Notes under the pieces: model-generated
What the model was told of the DNA's origin: nothing
The model's input: the letters and a program-made list of their open reading frames with translations, nothing else
The model's database searches: none
In this document: positions 36,463-45,078 of the stretch, in pieces
Layout of the letters: every line of letters begins with the position of its first letter
Numbering within the stretch: position 1 is the stretch's first letter
Translations under genes and position numbers: made by a program
Assembly (NCBI GenBank): GCA_951812775.1
Contig: OX638326.1
Span: 2,739,391 to 2,803,390, forward strand
Length of the DNA: 64,000 nucleotides
Reading direction: 5' to 3'
Source of the DNA: an uncultured Alphaproteobacteria bacterium
GTDB lineage: Bacteria; Pseudomonadota; Alphaproteobacteria; MPNO01; UBA2964

Positions 36463-37503
36463 CTAGACTTTCTCCGAATTCAATGGGCAGGAATTACAGG
36501 ACTCGTCGCAAATTCTTAAACCCATTGCAGCCACATTTCCGCTCTTACCAGCAAGATTTCGAATAACACCTGCCAGCCCTGCGATAAATTTATCCTGGAT
36601 TCCCACTGTTGGTGTTCGAATATACGTTGTCGCACCGCCCTCTATCGCGAGATCGCGATATTCCAGATCAAGCTCAACCAAAGTTTCGGAATGTTCTGAT
36701 ACAAAAGCAACCGGAACGACAATAATCGGACGCCCCTGGGAAGCGACCTCAATTATTAATTCGTCAGTATATGGCTTTAACCACTCTACCGGCCCCACCC
36801 GACTCTGATAACAAATCACATAATCCAGATCAGGGATCGCCAGCTTTTCCGTGATGGCTCCAACGGTCATTTCTACATGCGACTGATAAGGATCGCCTGC
36901 CTCAACAAACTTTTCAGGAATACCGTGTGCCGAAAACAGAACCCTTGGATTAGCCAATATCCCGCCTGCCTCCTCTATACTGGCGCGCGCCAATTCCGCA
37001 ATCGTATCAACGAATCCTTTTTCGGTTGGATAGCAACATAAGGAAGTTGTCGGTATTTTCAGTTCTTTGGCTCGAGCAAGAGCCCCCCAGATCCGCAAGA
37101 ATGATTCTGTCGTCGTCGTTGAAAATTGTGGATATAGCGGCACCAAGATAATTTTATCCGGTGCGTAATTGATAACTTCTTCAAGACATTCTTCGGCGAA
37201 CGGATGCCAATAGCGCATTGCGATGAATACCCGGCACTCACCATCATTTTTGAGATTATTCTCAAGCGCTTCAGCCTGAGCCTGTGTCTGCGGCAAAATT
37301 GATGATCGTCCGCCGATCCTTGCATAAATCTCTTTCGCGACAGGGGCGCGACGGGAAGATATCAACTTCGCTAAAAGCCATCGCACAGGGGCAATCTGGC
37401 GTAAAATCAGCGGGTCATTAAAAAGATTAAATAAGAATGGCTGAACCGCGTTTGGACTATCAGGGCCGCCTAAATTATAAACCACGATTGCCGTTCGAGG
37501 CAT
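36463..37503 (-). CDS. hemH: Ferrochelatase
   Basis: A 346-residue enzyme that inserts Fe2+ into protoporphyrin IX. Motifs: VVYNLGGPDSPNAVQPFLFN, IAMRYWHPFAEE, LVPLYPQFSTTTTESF, the iron-site LFSAHGIPEKF (catalytic His), DYVICYQSRVGPVEWLKPYT and VPVAFVSEHSETLVELD with the catalytic Glu. The C-terminus ends in a Cys cluster (CDESCNSCPL) that could bind a [2Fe-2S] cluster, as in several alphaproteobacterial ferrochelatases. It starts 8 bp after hemE. Confidence 0.96.
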   Translation of the reverse strand: MPRTAIVVYNLGGPDSPNAVQPFLFNLFNDPLILRQIAPVRWLLAKLISSRRAPVAKEIYARIGGRSSILPQTQAQAEALENNLKNDGECRVFIAMRYWHPFAEECLEEVINYAPDKIILVPLYPQFSTTTTESFLRIWGALARAKELKIPTTSLCCYPTEKGFVDTIAELARASIEEAGGILANPRVLFSAHGIPEKFVEAGDPYQSHVEMTVGAITEKLAIPDLDYVICYQSRVGPVEWLKPYTDELIIEVASQGRPIIVVPVAFVSEHSETLVELDLEYRDLAIEGGATTYIRTPTVGIQDKFIAGLAGVIRNLAGKSGNVAAMGLRICDESCNSCPLNSEKV

Positions 37504-37510
37504 TAGACGC

Positions 37511-38551
37511 TCATCCCTGCCAACCGGTGACTATCTCACAAAGCTCGGAAACATTGTCCAAAGGTGTCGGAGGCAATACACCGTGACCGAGATTAAAAAT
37601 GAACGGTCCTGGTGACAGGGATTTCAAAATGCGTTCGGCCTCGGCGCGCATCGCATCACCCCCGGCCAATAGATAAATCGGATCAAGATTACCCTGAACA
37701 ACCACCTTGTTCTGTAAATTTTTCTGAACCCACTCAAGCGAAACTGTCTGATCCAGACTTACCGCCGCGACACCCTCAATCTCCGCCACTTTCAAATAGC
37801 GGTGACCGGCAAGCCGTGGAAACACGATAATCGGAATTTCAGGCTGTTTTTCTTTTACGCCCGAAACGATGCGGGTTATTGGATCGACACACCATTGATC
37901 AAAAGCGGTTTCTGGAAGCATTCCAGCCCAGCTATCAAAAATCTGCAGAACATCTGCACCAGCTTCGACCTGGGAAATAAGATGATTTGTTATTGAGGAA
38001 ACCAAAATATCAATGAGCTGACCAAACTCCCCGGGCGCGGAAAATGCCCAGCACTTTGTCTTTGCAAAATCACGGCTGGTACCGCCTTCAACCATATAGG
38101 TTGCAACCGTCCACGGTGCGCCTGCAAAACCGATAAGTGTTGTGTCGCCGGGTAGTTCAGTGCGTACAGTTCGAAGTGCCGTATAAACCGGATATAAATG
38201 CTCACTTAACCGATTTTCATCCAGAGAGGTGAGCTCGGTAACCGCTTTAATTTCCTCCAGCACCGGACCTACCCCTTCCCTGAAGGAAACCGGTTGTCCC
38301 AGCGCATCCGGAATTACCAGAATGTCAGAGAAAATTATTGCTGCATCAAACCCGTAACGGCGTATGGGTTGCAAAGTTACTTCTGCCGCCAGGTCCGGTG
38401 TGTAACAAAGATCCAGAAATGTACCGGCATCTTTCCGGACTTCCCGATATTCAGGCAGGTATCTGCCAGCCTGACGCATGAGCCAAATAGGTGGTCGCCC
38501 TGTAGGCAAACCGTTAAGCGTTTCCATGAGTGGTTTGTTTGATTGAGGCAC
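37511..38551 (-). CDS. hemE: Uroporphyrinogen decarboxylase
   Basis: A 346-residue enzyme converting uroporphyrinogen III to coproporphyrinogen III. The signature PPIWLMRQAGRYLPEYR, the catalytic Asp in DAAIIFSDILVIPDAL, GFAGAPWTVATYMVEGG and FNLGHGVLPPTP are present. The open frame runs upstream to 38677, but those codons overlap the AT-rich origin region, so the real start is the GTG at 38551 or the ATG at 38527; GTG gives the usual family length. First gene left of the proposed origin, transcribed away from it. Confidence 0.95.
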   Translation of the reverse strand: MPQSNKPLMETLNGLPTGRPPIWLMRQAGRYLPEYREVRKDAGTFLDLCYTPDLAAEVTLQPIRRYGFDAAIIFSDILVIPDALGQPVSFREGVGPVLEEIKAVTELTSLDENRLSEHLYPVYTALRTVRTELPGDTTLIGFAGAPWTVATYMVEGGTSRDFAKTKCWAFSAPGEFGQLIDILVSSITNHLISQVEAGADVLQIFDSWAGMLPETAFDQWCVDPITRIVSGVKEKQPEIPIIVFPRLAGHRYLKVAEIEGVAAVSLDQTVSLEWVQKNLQNKVVVQGNLDPIYLLAGGDAMRAEAERILKSLSPGPFIFNLGHGVLPPTPLDNVSELCEIVTGWQG

Positions 38552-38584
38552 GATCTGAAAATCAGGATACTCAGGATGGTCACA

Positions 38585-38960
38585 CTTACCTACTACTAAT
38601 ATTCTATATATAAAAGAATTGTAGTTGTAGTAGTACGCTGGAAAGCGGGGATTGTATTTATTTCTGGATTTATCCACTGAACGCCGATGAACGCCGAACA
38701 GTGCATTGATGAGGAATTAAATGTGGATGAAATTATTTTTGCGCCGTTAGTTGCAAGAATCTCATGAATTTTACAACCCTGTTCGAACAATCTGCAGATG
38801 TGGGTAATTTTAATTTGTGGAAAATCAAGGTTCTGCCACCCTGTGAATTTAATATGCACAGGATGAACTTCTGTTTATGAAAATGGGATAGAGCAAGTTC
38901 GTCTGTAAGCACTCTGTATAAGTGTCTGATTATCCCCATTGTGACGAAAGTTGGGAGAGA
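38585..38960. other. Probable chromosomal replication origin (oriC)
   Basis: A gene-free, AT-rich gap between hemE and the PPDK regulator remnant, the same neighbours that flank the Caulobacter origin. DnaA-box-like 9-mers (consensus TTWTNCACA): TTATCCACT 38670, TCATCCACA 38722 (minus), TTACCCACA 38799 (minus), TTTTCCACA 38816 (minus), ATATGCACA 38852 and TTATCCCCA 38930. The AT-rich stretch ATTCTATATATAAAAGAATT (38601-38620) is followed by TAG-TTG-TAG-TAG-TAC (38622-38636), then GC-rich DNA, then the first DnaA box. This order matches the DnaA-trio unwinding layout described in bacterial origins. Two parS sites, parAB and a switch of gene orientation lie nearby. Confidence 0.72.
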
Positions 38961-38963
38961 CTT

Positions 38964-39269
38964 TTGAACAGGACCTTTCACCTGCATCTGGTGTCGGATT
39001 CAACCGGTGAAACCACGCATAATCTTGCGCGGGCTTGTTTGGTTCAGTTCGAAAATCTCGAAGTAAACACGCTCGAACATAGCCAAATTCAGAATAAAGC
39101 CGGAATGGATCGTGTTCTTGCCGCAATTGAAGAGCGACCTGGTGCAGTCATCGATGTCAGTCGGAAATCAATAGAGGAATCAGCTTCTGAAATTATGGAG
39201 CACTTTAGCGCCCACAATGAGACGCGCGCCGGCACCCCAACAATTCCTCCAGCAAACGAAAACGATTAA
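38964..39269 (+). pseudogene. PPDK/PEP synthase regulatory protein (DUF299), internally deleted
   Basis: The product starts NRTFHLHLVSDSTGETTHNL, the normal beginning of the kinase/pyrophosphorylase that controls pyruvate phosphate dikinase, runs to LAAIEERPGAV, and then jumps directly to IDVSRKSIEESASEIMEHFS, its normal C-terminal end. About 170-180 residues between are missing, in frame, including the P-loop GVSRTSKTP. The remnant of about 100 residues cannot bind ATP or ADP. I use the TTG at 38964 after GGAGAG; a GTG at 38922 is also in frame. It lies right of the origin and is followed 11 bp later by maf. Confidence 0.8.
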
Positions 39270-39280
39270 GGTCTTTATCC

Positions 39281-39877
39281 ATGGAGTCCGTCATTCTTGC
39301 CTCTGGCAGTGAAACGCGCAAAACGATGCTCGAGGCTGCGGGTGTTTTATTCGAAATACTTCCGGCGATCATCGATGAAGATGAGATAAAGGCGTCATTA
39401 CTGGCCGAAGGATCAGATGCTGCTTTTATCGCGGAAGCCCTTGCTGAACACAAAGCCAGGTACGTTTCGCGAAAGTTACCCGGTGCGGTTGTTATTGGCG
39501 CGGATCAAATTCTGGAATGCGAAAATAATATTTTTAGCAAGCCGGTTGATCTGACGACGGCGGAAGAACAACTGCGTGATCTTTGTGGGAAGGAACATAG
39601 CCTGATTAGCTCCGTCGTTGTATTTCGAGACAATCAAAGGCTCTGGCATCATACGGATACCGCCTTGCTTCGAATGCGCAAGTTTTCGGATGATTTCCTT
39701 TCTCATTATGTTGACGAGCTTGGGAACGATTTACTTGAAAGCCCGGGCTGTTATCGTGTCGAAGATCGTGGCATTCAATTATTCTCCAAAATCACGGGAG
39801 ATCATTTTACCATCCTTGGTTTGCCGTTATTGCCCCTTCTCGATTATCTTCGATTGCAGGGGGTAATGGCTAAATGA
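39281..39877 (+). CDS. maf: Maf-like nucleoside triphosphate pyrophosphatase
   Basis: A 198-residue house-cleaning enzyme. It opens VILASGSETRKTMLEAAG (the Ser-Arg-Lys motif), has VVIGADQILECENNIFSKP and a C-terminal KITGDHFTILGLPLLPLLD. The family hydrolyses modified or noncanonical NTPs to NMP and PPi. Overlaps aroE by 4 bp (ATGA). Confidence 0.92.
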   Translation: MESVILASGSETRKTMLEAAGVLFEILPAIIDEDEIKASLLAEGSDAAFIAEALAEHKARYVSRKLPGAVVIGADQILECENNIFSKPVDLTTAEEQLRDLCGKEHSLISSVVVFRDNQRLWHHTDTALLRMRKFSDDFLSHYVDELGNDLLESPGCYRVEDRGIQLFSKITGDHFTILGLPLLPLLDYLRLQGVMAK

Positions 39878-40722
39878 GTATTTCTGGAAAGGCAAGGATT
39901 GCTGGTATCGTTGGGTGGCCAGTAGATCACTCCTTGTCGCCATGCCTCCATGGATATTGGTTAGATCATTATCAGATTGATGGTAGCTATATACCGCTCG
40001 CTGTGCCGCCAGCAGATTTGCGCGACGCATTATCGGCGCTTCCCAAGTTGGGCTTTGTTGGTGCGAATATAACAGTTCCACACAAGGAAGCGGCGTTGGA
40101 TATCGTTGATCGTGTTGATCCGGACGCTGGTCGGATCGGAGCTGTTAATATGATCGTCGTTTTGGAAGATGGTTCACTTGAGGGCCGAAATACTGATGGA
40201 TACGGATTCATTGAATCTCTGTCCTTCGGCACTCGGCTCCGCGTCATCAAGGATAAACCCGTCACTATTCTTGGGGCTGGGGGCGCCGCTCGTTCAATTA
40301 TCGTTGCTCTGCAAGATTATGCTGTAGGCTCCATTCGCCTTATCAACAGAACCAAAGAGCGCGCAGAACGGATGAGTGAAGAAATTGGCGGTGATATTGA
40401 TGTGGTGTCTTGGGCGCAACGTGCAGAAGCACTCGCTGATTCCATGCTTTTAGTGAACACAACAACGCTCGGAATGAGTGGACAGCCTTCGCTGGAGATT
40501 GAACTTAATGATTTGCCTTTATCGGCTATCGTCAACGACATTGTTTACAGCCCGCTTGAAACCGACTTGTTGGCGGCTGCCAGGAAACGTGGAAACCCAG
40601 TGACCGATGGTCTCGGTATGTTGCTTCATCAGGCGCGACCCGGATTCGCCGCCTGGTTTGATCGGGATCCGGAAGTAACAGAAGCCCTAAGGGCGCATGT
40701 TTTGAAAAAGGCCGGCGTTTGA
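39874..40722 (+). CDS. aroE: Shikimate dehydrogenase
   Basis: A 282-residue NADP enzyme of aromatic amino acid synthesis. It has AGIVGWPVDHSLSPCLHGYW, GANITVPHKEAALDIVD with catalytic Lys, AVNMIV, GRNTDGYGF, and the nucleotide motif ILGAGGAARSIIVAL plus LINRTKERAE for NADP. Length standard. coaE follows 1 bp later. Confidence 0.96.
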   Translation: MSISGKARIAGIVGWPVDHSLSPCLHGYWLDHYQIDGSYIPLAVPPADLRDALSALPKLGFVGANITVPHKEAALDIVDRVDPDAGRIGAVNMIVVLEDGSLEGRNTDGYGFIESLSFGTRLRVIKDKPVTILGAGGAARSIIVALQDYAVGSIRLINRTKERAERMSEEIGGDIDVVSWAQRAEALADSMLLVNTTTLGMSGQPSLEIELNDLPLSAIVNDIVYSPLETDLLAAARKRGNPVTDGLGMLLHQARPGFAAWFDRDPEVTEALRAHVLKKAGV

Positions 40723-40723
40723 A

Positions 40724-41314
40724 ATGACAACTGTCATAGGACTTACCGGTTCAATCGGTATGGGAAAAACAACGGCGTCAAATATGTTGCGGCGGCTTGG
40801 GCTGCCCATATGTGATTCTGATGCGCTGGTCCACAAGCTGCTTGCGAAAGGTGGTGCCGCGGTACCTATCGTTAGTGCGGAATTTAAGAATGTCGTGGTC
40901 GACCGGACAGTAGACCGTGCAGCTCTTGGCAAACAGGTTTTCGGGAATGCTGATGCTCTCAAGCGTCTTGAGCAATTAATTCATCCCCTCGTACGCGCCG
41001 AACAGAAAAATTTTATCAAGGCCTGTCGTGGTCGCCGACACTTTGGAGCTGTTCTCGACGTTCCACTCCTTTTTGAAGTAGAAACCGACAAGCTCTGCGA
41101 TCTAACCCTTGTCGTATCTGCCCCAAAATTTATCCAGGAACAGCGTGTGCTTTCGCGCCCTGGCATGACATTGGAGCGGTTTCAGGCGACTCTAGCCCGG
41201 CAAATACCCGATCTTGAAAAGCGGAAAAAAGCTGACATTGTTGTTCAAACAGGTCTGAATAAGAGACATACATCTGACCAGCTCGTTGAAATCGTCAGAT
41301 GGTTGCGTAATTAG
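40724..41314 (+). CDS. coaE: Dephospho-CoA kinase
   Basis: A 196-residue kinase for the last step of CoA synthesis. P-loop GLTGSIGMGKTTASNMLRRL, DSDALVHKLL, the LIHPLVR segment and DVPLLFEVETDKLCD are all typical. Confidence 0.95.
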   Translation: MTTVIGLTGSIGMGKTTASNMLRRLGLPICDSDALVHKLLAKGGAAVPIVSAEFKNVVVDRTVDRAALGKQVFGNADALKRLEQLIHPLVRAEQKNFIKACRGRRHFGAVLDVPLLFEVETDKLCDLTLVVSAPKFIQEQRVLSRPGMTLERFQATLARQIPDLEKRKKADIVVQTGLNKRHTSDQLVEIVRWLRN

Positions 41315-41327
41315 GGAAGCTGCCGCG

Positions 41328-41999
41328 ATGCGGGAAATAGTTCTCGATACTGAAACAACGGGCTTGTCGCCTGACGATGGTGATCGCCTCGTTGAAATTG
41401 GCTGCATCGAACTGGTCAATCACATGTCGACCGGAGAGACCTATCACCAATATATAAATCCCGGAATGACAATGCCCGCAGCGGCAGAAGCTATCCACGG
41501 CCTGAGCGATGAGTTTCTTTCTGACAAGCCCGTTTTTCCGGATGTTGCTGATGAATTTTTAGAATTTATCGGCGATGCGGCGCTGGTTATTCACAATGCG
41601 TCTTTTGATATGGGATTTATAAACGCTGAGCTCGCGCGAATTAAGCGGGATCCGGTGCCGAACAATCGGGTGATTGATACCGTCACTATGGCCCGAAAGA
41701 AGTATCCCGGATCTCCTGCGAGTCTTGATGCTTTGTGTCGGCGATTTAGTATTGATAACTCGGCCCGCACATTGCATGGCGCTTTGCTTGACGCCGAGTT
41801 GTTGGCAGAAGTTTACCTGGAATTAATCGGCGGCCGTCAGCCCGGCCTTATACTGGGTGCAGCAGCATCAGACAGTGTCAGCACCGAAGCAATTGAACGC
41901 GTGGCGCGGGCGCCGCGTCCGCATCAGCCGACCGCAAAAGAACTGGCTGCACATGCTGAATTTGTTGCGCGACTTAATGACCCGATGTGGGAAAAATAA
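41328..41999 (+). CDS. dnaQ: DNA polymerase III epsilon subunit (proofreading exonuclease)
   Basis: A 223-residue 3'-5' exonuclease. Exo I is REIVLDTETTGLSPDDGDR (Asp-Glu pair), Exo II LVIHNASFDMGFINAEL, Exo III HGALLDAELLAEVYLEL. The C-terminal tail would bind the alpha subunit. Start ATG at 41328. The aroE-coaE-dnaQ block next to secB is conserved in alphaproteobacteria near the origin. Confidence 0.95.
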   Translation: MREIVLDTETTGLSPDDGDRLVEIGCIELVNHMSTGETYHQYINPGMTMPAAAEAIHGLSDEFLSDKPVFPDVADEFLEFIGDAALVIHNASFDMGFINAELARIKRDPVPNNRVIDTVTMARKKYPGSPASLDALCRRFSIDNSARTLHGALLDAELLAEVYLELIGGRQPGLILGAAASDSVSTEAIERVARAPRPHQPTAKELAAHAEFVARLNDPMWEK

Positions 42000-42017
42000 A
42001 ACCGGAATACAGGAGCG

Positions 42018-42530
42018 TTATGCGTTCCCAACCCCATTGGCGGCGCCATCCGCCATGTGTTGATCTCGATATAGCTGGACAAAATCAATCGGGTTAATGA
42101 ACAAAGGCGGAAACCCGCCATCGCGCGATACATCCGCAACAATGTTGCGTGCGAATGGGAATAGCAGGCGCGCGCCCTCAATGAGCAGGATGGGCCCAAT
42201 GGCATCTTCCGGAACATCTGAAATTGTTAAAACCCCTGCATAGGTAAGCTCCACGATAAAAACAGTGGTTTCCGGTGTTTTGGCCTCACCACGAACCACA
42301 AGGGCGACTTCATATTTTCCATCGTCTAGAGCCCGGGCACTCGTTGTGACTTCTACCCCTACCTCAGGAGATTGCGCGACTATTTCCGGCGCATTCGGCC
42401 CCCCAGGATTTTCAAAAGAGAGATCTTTAATATATTGGGTTTCGATGCCTATCTGAGGCTGCATCATCTCTTCATCAATATCTTCGATTGTTGCGTCCTG
42501 ATCAGGAGCGTCGGGGGGTACTTCAGCCAT
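42018..42530 (-). CDS. secB: Protein-export chaperone SecB
   Basis: A 170-residue tetrameric chaperone. Core segments are IETQYIKDLSFENPGGP, YEVALVVRG, TVFIVELTYAGVLTI, LLIEGARLLFPFARNIVAD and the C-terminal GGFPPLFINPIDFVQLYR. It keeps preproteins unfolded for SecA. N-terminus has an acidic extension common in alphaproteobacteria. Confidence 0.95.
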   Translation of the reverse strand: MAEVPPDAPDQDATIEDIDEEMMQPQIGIETQYIKDLSFENPGGPNAPEIVAQSPEVGVEVTTSARALDDGKYEVALVVRGEAKTPETTVFIVELTYAGVLTISDVPEDAIGPILLIEGARLLFPFARNIVADVSRDGGFPPLFINPIDFVQLYRDQHMADGAANGVGNA

Positions 42531-42630
42531 TGGATTCTCCGGCGAATAAGTTTGGGGGTCGCTAACATGGTTTTACCGTTTAAACAAGGAAACGCCTGAA
42601 ACAGATCCCGCAAAATGTAGTCTTTAATCT

Positions 42631-43137
42631 TTACAGCGGGTCCTTGTCATGCGGCGGTAATGTTGTTTTTGAATCTGGTTTTTGTGGGGTTATGTCACGA
42701 AATTCGCCGTCGATCGTATCCGTCTGGCCATCAGAAGGTGATTCTGAATGTTCTGCATTCACCCAGACTTTAGAATTTCCTGATCGCGCCAGGAGCGTCC
42801 AAATCCAGATCCGCAATACTGTTCGAATTAATGGCAGAAATAGTGAAAATCCAACCGCATCTGTTACAAATCCGGGCGTTAAGAGCAAAACCCCGGCTAC
42901 TATTAAACACAGCCCGTCAAAAACCTCGGCAATCGGGAAAACTTGTCGTTCAAGACTCGCCTGGGCGCGTTGCAGGGTTGCGAGACCCTGAGCTCTCAGC
43001 AGCCAGGTCCCTATAATGGCGGTCAGGATTATGAGCAGAATGGTGCTCCATAACCCTATTTCCCCACCAAGATGGATGAAGACGGCAATTTCGATCACCG
43101 GAATTATGATAAAGGCGAGAGGAATAAAGATAGCCAT
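42631..43137 (-). CDS. fxsA: FxsA family membrane protein
   Basis: A 168-residue protein with two or three membrane helices in the first 110 residues (FIIIPVIEIAVFIHLGGEIG, TILLIILTAIIGTWLLRAQG, GLCLIVAGVLLLTPGFVTDA) and a soluble acidic tail. The LLTPGFVTDAVGF motif defines the family. In E. coli it eases F-plasmid exclusion of phage T7; its housekeeping role is not known. Divergent from the Tim44-like gene. Confidence 0.9.
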   Translation of the reverse strand: MAIFIPLAFIIIPVIEIAVFIHLGGEIGLWSTILLIILTAIIGTWLLRAQGLATLQRAQASLERQVFPIAEVFDGLCLIVAGVLLLTPGFVTDAVGFSLFLPLIRTVLRIWIWTLLARSGNSKVWVNAEHSESPSDGQTDTIDGEFRDITPQKPDSKTTLPPHDKDPL

Positions 43138-43277
43138 GCTTGCGATTTAGGTTAGAAGACCCTAGTTTCTAGTTCTAATGGTCTTATGTGATCAAAAGTC
43201 GCAGGATAAACTGTTAAGTTTATGCCTGCTGTCATATAACAGCCACTTTCCGGCAAAAGGTTGATCGGCAAACTAAC

Positions 43278-43967
43278 ATGGGCGACGGGTTTCAAGCACT
43301 CGATATTATTTTATTCGCGATGATCGCGGCTTTTCTTGTTTTACGGTTGCGCAGCGTATTGGGGCGCCGTACAGGGCATCAAAAACGCCCCCCTGACGCA
43401 GCATCAGAGAGTCGTCGTGAATCTCAGCCTGACGACAACATTGTGGAGTTGCCGGGTAGAGAAAGAGATTCGGAAACGCCGGCCTCTTCGTTTGATGAAA
43501 TTGATCCGGACGATCCGGTTGCTGCCGGTCTTACCGAGGTTAAAATTGCAGATCCGTCCTTTGATCCCGCAAGTTTTGCCGACGGCGCTTCAGCGGCATT
43601 TGAAATGGTCGTTCAGGCTTTTGCGGAAGGCGACACGAAAATATTGCGCGGTCTATTGAATGATGAGGTCTTCGATAACTTTTCAATGGCTATCGATGAG
43701 CGCGAAAAGGCCGGGGAAACTCTCGAGACAACAGTTATTGGCATCAAAAAAACGGATATTATCGAAGCCCGCATTGATGGGCGTACTGCATTCGTTACAG
43801 TTAAAGTGGTTTCGGAACAGGTCAACGTCACGCGAGACAAAGAGGGTGTCGCAATCGATGGCGATGAGAACCGGGTTACCGATGTTACGGATTTGTGGAC
43901 TTTTGCACGCAATATGCGGGCCCGTGACCCGAATTGGACACTGGTTGAAACCAGAAGCCCAAACTAG
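43278..43967 (+). CDS. Tim44/TimA-like domain protein
   Basis: A 229-residue protein with an N-terminal membrane anchor (ALDIILFAMIAAFLVLRL), a charged Pro/Glu linker, and a C-terminal Tim44-like domain (FVEGA-type region FADGASAAFEMVVQAFAEGD, then LLNDEVFDNF and DLWTFARNMRARDPNWTLVE). Alphaproteobacterial homologues (TimA) sit at the inner membrane near the Sec/envelope systems. Close to secB and followed by mltA, which overlaps its 3' end by 44 bp if mltA starts at 43924. Confidence 0.88.
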   Translation: MGDGFQALDIILFAMIAAFLVLRLRSVLGRRTGHQKRPPDAASESRRESQPDDNIVELPGRERDSETPASSFDEIDPDDPVAAGLTEVKIADPSFDPASFADGASAAFEMVVQAFAEGDTKILRGLLNDEVFDNFSMAIDEREKAGETLETTVIGIKKTDIIEARIDGRTAFVTVKVVSEQVNVTRDKEGVAIDGDENRVTDVTDLWTFARNMRARDPNWTLVETRSPN

Positions 43968-45078
43968 GCGCCGCACAAAGTTTGCGTTTGCATTTATTGT
44001 TGCCGGTGGCTTGGCCGGCTGTGTAGATCGCGTAGCCACTCAATCAAACCAGATTTTAAATCTCACCCCGGTTACGTTTGATAATCTTCCCGGCTGGTCC
44101 AACGACAATCACGCGGCCGCGCTGAAACCGTTTATGCGCAGTTGCGGGAAATTGCTAAAAAAATCTTCTGCGGATAATTCCCACAATAGGTTGTTTGGAC
44201 GGATAGAGGTCTGGCACAAAGCTTGCCGAAATTTGGAACGTCGCAGAGTTGGCGATTCAGATTATGCGAAACGTTTCTTTGAAGAAATGTTCCGGCCCTA
44301 TCTTGTAAGAGATCAAGTATCGGCGAAATCCGAAGGCATATTCACCGGATACTATGAACCTGAAATCAGTGGCGCCTTGGTGCGATACGGAAAATTTCAA
44401 ACACCGATTTATGGGAAACCGAAAGATTTGAGAAAAGGATCTGGTCCCTACCTGACACGACGGCAAATTGAGAGCGGTGCGATAAAAGGTCAGGCTAAAC
44501 CAATTGCCTGGATCGCGGATCCCATCGATGCCTTCTTTTTGCATATCCAGGGATCCGGTCGTATCCGAACTCCGGACAATAAAATCCTGCGGGTCGGGTT
44601 TGCGGGGCATAATGGGCAACCCTATACGGCGATTGGCAGGGTTTTAATTAAACAAGGCGCCATAGAGCGCGAAAAAATTTCCATGCAGTCAATTCGCGCC
44701 TGGTTGTCCAATAATCCGTCACGGGCCCCTGCGATAATGAACCGCAATAAACGCTATGTATTTTTTCGGCGGTTAAGGGGTGCCGGGCCGATCGGCGCCC
44801 AGGGTGTTGCTTTAACGCCGGGTCGAAGTCTTGCTATTGACCCCAGATTCATTCGATATGGCACACCGGTTTGGCTCGATACGAAAGATCCTCTGAACGC
44901 GGAAAAATCGTTCCGGCGGCTCCTTGTGGCGCAAGATACTGGCGGTGCGATTAAAGGGGTGGTTCGTGGCGATATTTTCTTTGGGCACGGAAAAGCGGCC
45001 GCGCTAAATGCCGGGCATATGAAACAAAACGGCGAATACTATTTATTGTTACCTAGAGACGCAGTGCCTGCCTCATGA
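43924..45078 (+). CDS. mltA: Membrane-bound lytic transglycosylase A
   Basis: A roughly 384-residue murein hydrolase. The N-terminus has a lipoprotein signal ending AGGLAGC. The MltA domain has FTGYYEPEISGALVRYGKFQ, QTPIYGKP-like region, FLHIQGSGRIR and VGFAGHNGQPY; the C-terminal 3D domain shows VAQDTGGAIKGVVRGDIFFG with the catalytic Asp. No ATG is suitable: the GTG at 43924 or TTG at 43945 inside the previous gene are the candidates. Confidence 0.9.
   Translation: MTRIGHWLKPEAQTRRRTKFAFAFIVAGGLAGCVDRVATQSNQILNLTPVTFDNLPGWSNDNHAAALKPFMRSCGKLLKKSSADNSHNRLFGRIEVWHKACRNLERRRVGDSDYAKRFFEEMFRPYLVRDQVSAKSEGIFTGYYEPEISGALVRYGKFQTPIYGKPKDLRKGSGPYLTRRQIESGAIKGQAKPIAWIADPIDAFFLHIQGSGRIRTPDNKILRVGFAGHNGQPYTAIGRVLIKQGAIEREKISMQSIRAWLSNNPSRAPAIMNRNKRYVFFRRLRGAGPIGAQGVALTPGRSLAIDPRFIRYGTPVWLDTKDPLNAEKSFRRLLVAQDTGGAIKGVVRGDIFFGHGKAAALNAGHMKQNGEYYLLLPRDAVPAS

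Noticed and set aside
38551..38677. N-terminal extension of hemE
   Set aside because: The extra 42 codons (rich in Asn and Tyr) come from the AT-rich origin region and are absent from the family.
38717..38734. CtrA-binding site in the origin (TTAA-N7-TGAA)
   Set aside because: The second half does not match the TTAA consensus, and a single near match in AT-rich DNA is expected by chance.
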